A stretch of DNA of 17,732 nt. Origin: Planctomycetaceae bacterium. GTDB taxonomy: Bacteria > Planctomycetota > Planctomycetia > Pirellulales > Thermoguttaceae. Shown in pieces: positions 14,423-17,732 of this stretch (position 1 is its first letter; the number at the start of each line of letters is the position of its first letter). The position numbers and the translations under genes are program-made. The stretch covers positions 1-17,732 of the forward strand of contig JAIRTV010000052.1 of assembly GCA_031254675.1 (NCBI GenBank), in the 5' to 3' direction. The notes beneath the pieces were generated by a model. That model had not been told where the DNA came from. It did no database searches and saw only the letters and a list, made by a program, of their open reading frames with translations.

Positions 14423-14626
14423 TCAACGTACAGGAATTTTAACGTTTTTATGAGTGGATTGAGGAGTTTCATGAATTGCGTCATAAATTTCTTTACGATG
14501 AATCGAAATATCTTTTGGTGCTTCGATACCAAGACGAACTTTATTTCCGCGTATTTCAACAACAACGATCGTGATATTATCGTTAATGACAACACTTTCG
14601 TCTGTTTTTCTAGAGAGTACTAACAT
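14423..14626 (-). CDS. csrA: Carbon storage regulator CsrA
   Basis: 67 residues from the ATG at 14626, preceded by AAGGA at a spacing of 8; an in-frame ATG at 14650 would add eight residues before the conserved MLVLSR start and is rejected. CsrA is a dimeric RNA-binding protein that represses or stabilises mRNAs by binding GGA motifs in leaders. The family core is intact: MLVLSRKTDESVVINDN, EIRGNKVRLGIEAPKDISIH and the RNA-contacting Leu4 and Arg44 (HRKEI). The tail after residue 52 (ETPQSTHKNVKIPVR) is variable, as usual. No fliW or flagellin gene lies nearby. Spacer 14651-14955 upstream holds its likely promoter and nothing else recognised. Confidence 0.95.
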   Translation of the reverse strand: MLVLSRKTDESVVINDNITIVVVEIRGNKVRLGIEAPKDISIHRKEIYDAIHETPQSTHKNVKIPVR

Positions 14627-14750
14627 GATTTTATTCCTTCCTGTTGGCAAAGCTTCATGTTGTGGCTAATTAATTCCTTGCGATAATGGTAATGATATTT
14701 TGAGCGAACGCGGTAAGGAAAGAGACAACATTTCGACTCTTTCATACGTA

Positions 14751-14779
14751 ATCATGGTGTCTAAAATGGATTTCGTCAA
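14751..14779 (-). promoter_or_regulatory. Possible csrA promoter
   Basis: On the minus strand TTGACG (14779-14774) is followed after 17 bases by CATGAT (14756-14751). The boxes match 5 and 4 of 6 consensus positions. It would give a leader of about 120 bases before the csrA ATG. Confidence 0.35.
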
Positions 14780-14955
14780 ATCCCTGAGAACAAAAAAACA
14801 CAAAAAATTTAAAATTCGCGTCTGTTTGTATCAATTATATCAATTAATAGCGTTGTGTTCCGGCGAGACAGATTGAGCAGAATACGTTATTGAATATAGA
14901 ATCTCCGAAACTTCAAATTGTAAATCAGAGAACCATAAAAGAAGTATCGATCATT

Positions 14956-15429
14956 TCAGTAATGAAATGGATAAGATGGTTGGTGTTGATATTGGTTGGG
15001 ATATTGAATGGATGTTGCTATTTTGTTTGGAATACGAGACAGTTTGCTTTCGGGAATGGGGAGACAAGGAACAAGGTTTGTTGTTGTTGAATCGCGTGAA
15101 ACAATAATGGAATTTTTTCCTCGTTCCAGTGTGACCGGAGCTGTTCTGCCGTATAAATCTTTTGATTGGGAACGTGTGGCGACGGCGGGAAATTTTTCTT
15201 GTGTTGTTGGTTGTGTCAGAAAATAGCTTGGAGTTATTTTTGGAGAGGTTTGAGAAAAGTATTCGTCTTGTTGTCTTGGAATAACAACGCTTGTTTCTCG
15301 TGTTCGTTCGTTCCAATAAACCGTGTTGCCTTCCAAACCGAACTTTGGATTTGTTGGTGGATAGGCGGGATTTTTACAATTATAAATTGTTCTTCCGTCG
15401 GCATAACGGATTACATTAATTGTTGTCAT
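14956..15429 (-). CDS. Hypothetical protein, 157 residues, no recognised family
   Basis: The open frame begins MTTINVIRYADGRTIYNCK and has a plausible protein composition rich in Thr, Ser, Pro, Gln, Asn and Tyr. It has no signal peptide, membrane helix or metal-binding pattern, and only two Cys. The first 50 residues (IYNCKNPAYPPTNPKFGLEG, VYWNERTRETSVVIPR) could be a small beta domain; the rest looks disordered. No Shine-Dalgarno sequence precedes the ATG. A plus-strand open frame at 15008-15226 overlaps it and is taken as a shadow. It is oriented like csrA but 330 bases away. Its reality is uncertain. Confidence 0.45.
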   Translation of the reverse strand: MTTINVIRYADGRTIYNCKNPAYPPTNPKFGLEGNTVYWNERTRETSVVIPRQQDEYFSQTSPKITPSYFLTQPTTQEKFPAVATRSQSKDLYGRTAPVTLERGKNSIIVSRDSTTTNLVPCLPIPESKLSRIPNKIATSIQYPNQYQHQPSYPFHY

Positions 15430-15600
15430 TACTTTTTTACTTTGTCTATTCGTTCTGTGTTTTGATTCGATTTATTAACATTTTAACATCTTTCCGTTTT
15501 GTCGGAGTTTTTTCCTGTTATTGTCGATTCGAAACTGTTTTCAGTGGATTTTGAGTTTTTTCCCATTTTTAGGTTTTATAGGATTTAGGAGTGACGAAGA

Positions 15601-16632
15601 ATGCCGGAAGGGGCTGAACTGTTAAAAAAAGTGCGTCGGGTCGAAATTGTTGCCAGCCGAACAGTGAATGATCTTTTCGCCGGTCAATACAAAAGTGTGT
15701 TTCGTGGTCGTGGGATGGAATTTAGCGAGGTTCGCGAATATCAACCCGGCGATGATATTCGGTCAATTGATTGGAATGTCACTGCGAGGGCGGGTAAACC
15801 TTTTATCAAACATTTTGTCGAGGAACGGGAATTGACGATTTTGTTCCTTGTGGATGTTTCGGCTTCGGGAATTTTTGGATCAACTCGTTCGAAACTCGAA
15901 TCCGCCGTCGAAATGGCAGCAACACTTATGTTTTCCGCATTGAAAAACAATGATAAAGTGGGGCTTATTACATTTGCCGAACAGGTGATTGATTTCTATC
16001 GTCCCCGAAAAGGTAAGGCGAATGTGTTACATTTGATACGAGAATTGTTGGCGGTGGAACCGTCGGCGCGTCAAACCAATATCAAAGCGGTTCTTGATTA
16101 TGTTAATCGTGTTCAGAAACGTCGTGCTGTTGTGTTTTTGCTTAGTGATTTTCTTGTTCCTGAATTAACAGGGGTGATGGAAAAAAATTTCTGGGATAAA
16201 GTCGGTCAGAAAAAACCGGACAAGGCGGGTGATTTTCTAACGGGCAGTAGCCGTTTGGAGAAAAATATTTTGTTTCATTCTCTCCATTCACCTCGACAAG
16301 TTGCTGCAAATGGAGAACAAGAACGATCTCTTTCGATGTGTGTTCGCAAACATGATTTGATTGCGTTGACGTTTTCTGATCCGCGAGAACGAGAATTTCC
16401 CAATATTGGTTTGATTACGTTACGGGATGCCGAAACGGGAGAATTACTCGAAGTGGACACCGCCAATCCGTCCATTCGCCAAATAGTGATACAACAATTT
16501 GCTTCCGGTCAAAACAGAATTAACGAAACTCTTAAACGTTGTCATGTGGATCAATTACAAATTGAAACAGGAAGTGATATTATCGCCAACTTGAGACGTT
16601 TCTTTCATTCGCGTAAAAAGAAAGACCTTTAG
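15601..16632 (+). CDS. DUF58 domain-containing protein with vWA-like fold
   Basis: 343 residues. The DUF58 hallmark FSEVREYQPGDDIRSIDWNV (41-60) is followed by TARAGKPFIKHFVEERE. The vWA-like part carries a DxSxS MIDAS-type motif (VDVSAS, Asp85, Ser87, Ser89), GLITFAEQV (121-129) and VVFLLSDF (177-184). DUF58 proteins usually sit beside a MoxR AAA ATPase and vWA/TPR proteins and are thought to help metal-dependent protein maturation. No MoxR gene is adjacent here, though one could be elsewhere. Between SDF (182-184) and the conserved RKHDLIALTFSDPRERE (249-265) lies an insertion of roughly 45-50 residues not usual in the family. AGGAG lies 9 bases before the ATG. No signal peptide is present, so it is cytoplasmic. 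Confidence 0.92.
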   Translation: MPEGAELLKKVRRVEIVASRTVNDLFAGQYKSVFRGRGMEFSEVREYQPGDDIRSIDWNVTARAGKPFIKHFVEERELTILFLVDVSASGIFGSTRSKLESAVEMAATLMFSALKNNDKVGLITFAEQVIDFYRPRKGKANVLHLIRELLAVEPSARQTNIKAVLDYVNRVQKRRAVVFLLSDFLVPELTGVMEKNFWDKVGQKKPDKAGDFLTGSSRLEKNILFHSLHSPRQVAANGEQERSLSMCVRKHDLIALTFSDPREREFPNIGLITLRDAETGELLEVDTANPSIRQIVIQQFASGQNRINETLKRCHVDQLQIETGSDIIANLRRFFHSRKKKDL

Positions 16633-16709
16633 AGAACGATTATTTTTTTATTGTTTTTTATACAAAAATTAAAAAAGAAAATAAACTGTTATTGTTTACT
16701 TCCCTCACT

Positions 16710-17732
16710 ATGAATTTGAAACGAATATTGCTTTGTGGAGCGGAAATTTTCGGATTGAATTGTTTCTCGCGGTTTCGGACACGGCGGCGGTTGTTGGGAC
16801 TTTGCTATCATAGTGTTGTTTCGGACAACAGCCCGCAAAACGACGCACGAACACGACTCGCCGTAACTGTTACACAATTCAATAAACAACTCAAAGAATT
16901 ACGAAAACATTGGAATCCGGTTTCGTTGACGCAAATTCGCAATGCGGTTGAAAAAAATATTCCGTTGCCGGATTATGCGGTTCACGTTTCTTTTGACGAC
17001 GGTTACAGAAATAATTTGACACTTGCCGCGCCGTTGCTTTCCCGATACGAAATTCCGGCAACGATTTTTATTACAACAAATTTTATGGCAACACAAGGAC
17101 AATTGATTTGGGCATTGGAAATTCATGAGCGGCTTGTTTGTTTTCCTGATTCTGAAATTGAAATCGGCGGCGTCCTATATTCGTTACCGCCGCCGGAAAC
17201 TCTGTCGCGGACGGAACGATCTCTGGAATTGCTCCAACAGATTAAACATCTTCCGACGGAGGAACATAAAAAAATGTTGCAATTTTTGCGAAATCGTACC
17301 GAAATTGATTTGACGCCTTTTTGGAAACGGGAATTATACGAATTTTTGAACTGGGACGAACTTCGTTTGCTTCGCGAACAAGGAATGGAAATTGGAGTAC
17401 ACACGCTTTCGCATCCTGTTCTTTCCAATCTTGATCAGACGGAATTGAATGAAGAATTGTTGGCATCGAAAAAATGTCTTGAACGTGAATTGGGTACGGA
17501 ATGTGATGTTCTTGCTTATCCGTTTGGTTCGATGTACGATTTTTCCGATCAAGTAATTGAAACAGCGCGGCGTCTTGGTTTTCGTCTGGCGTTTACGTTG
17601 CAAGATTGCCGTAACGCGACAAAATTGGATGCGATGCGGATTCACCGAATTTGTATTCATCGCGAACATTCGCTCAATTCGTTCCGTGCTTTAATTTCCG
17701 GTTTGCGAAATGTTTCATTATTGACATCGTGA
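16710..17732 (+). CDS. Polysaccharide deacetylase (NodB homology domain)
   Basis: 340 residues from the ATG at 16710; a TTG at 16692 would add only six residues. Neither has a Shine-Dalgarno sequence. The NodB motifs are in order: SFDDGY (94-99, catalytic base Asp96 and metal ligand Asp97), GVHTLSHP (229-236, metal ligands His231 and His235) and LAYPFGS (268-274). The family removes N- or O-acetyl groups from carbohydrates in a metal-dependent way. A long helical insert (about 130-215) between the first two motifs and the phrase LREQGMEIGVHTLSHP resemble deacetylases found in exopolysaccharide and cell-surface glycan clusters. No clear signal peptide is present, though residues 1-15 are mildly hydrophobic. 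It follows the DUF58 gene by 77 bases. The TGA is the final codon of the window, so the gene is complete. Confidence 0.92.
   Translation: MNLKRILLCGAEIFGLNCFSRFRTRRRLLGLCYHSVVSDNSPQNDARTRLAVTVTQFNKQLKELRKHWNPVSLTQIRNAVEKNIPLPDYAVHVSFDDGYRNNLTLAAPLLSRYEIPATIFITTNFMATQGQLIWALEIHERLVCFPDSEIEIGGVLYSLPPPETLSRTERSLELLQQIKHLPTEEHKKMLQFLRNRTEIDLTPFWKRELYEFLNWDELRLLREQGMEIGVHTLSHPVLSNLDQTELNEELLASKKCLERELGTECDVLAYPFGSMYDFSDQVIETARRLGFRLAFTLQDCRNATKLDAMRIHRICIHREHSLNSFRALISGLRNVSLLTS

Noticed and set aside
15008..15226. 72-residue plus-strand frame opposite the 157-residue ORFan
   Set aside because: It lies wholly inside the longer minus-strand frame and has no ribosome site or family match.
1..17732. 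CRISPR arrays, tRNA or rRNA genes, insertion sequences, phage genes
   Set aside because: No regularly spaced direct repeats with unique spacers, no tRNA- or rRNA-like segments, and no transposase, integrase or phage structural motifs were seen on either strand by eye.

Overview
The window most likely comes from a planctomycete with an AT-rich genome, perhaps an uncultured Pirellulales-type or gut lineage. The main evidence is family content: two DUF1559 proteins (one with a clear prepilin-type N-terminal motif) and a DUF1598 protein, both families known mainly from Planctomycetes. Secreted glycoside-hydrolase-like proteins and a stand-alone DUF58 protein fit this assignment. No RNA genes, CRISPR arrays, transposases or phage genes were recognised.

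Layout. (1) 1-723: 3' part of a DUF1559 gene cut by the left edge, followed by a palindromic intergenic element. (2) 1012-5583: two convergent genes for large exported carbohydrate-active-type proteins, one with a helical-barrel-like C-terminal half and one GH71-like. (3) 6044-7261: argG, isolated from other arginine genes. (4) 7423-8712 (minus): a complete DUF1559 protein whose 5' coding region carries an 11-base G run. (5) 8719-10458: a regulatory region with a good sigma70-like promoter and a 16-bp tandem repeat, then a probable two-gene operon of a sugar phosphate isomerase/epimerase-like protein and a PHA-granule-type small protein. (6) 10459-12303: palindrome-rich DNA and an exported protein gene that appears to have lost its membrane-anchor tail through a frameshift. 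(7) 12304-14650: a CheY-like receiver, a secreted DUF1598 protein, a bidirectional terminator and csrA on the minus strand. (8) 14956-17732: a minus-strand ORFan, a DUF58 protein with an unusual insertion, and a NodB-type polysaccharide deacetylase ending at the last base.

The genes do not form one obvious system. Most look like single-gene units or pairs separated by long, hairpin-rich, AT-rich spacers. The signals most worth a second look are in the sequence itself: the possible phase-variable G11 tract in the DUF1559 gene, the frameshifted C-terminal anchor near 11782, the tandem 16-bp repeat, the short-palindrome clusters, and a 22-bp direct repeat at 10787 and 12109.

Shine-Dalgarno use is uneven. 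Strong motifs precede cheY-like, csrA and the DUF1559, DUF1598 and DUF58 genes. argG, the isomerase, the GH71-like gene and the deacetylase have none that is clear, so their starts are less certain.
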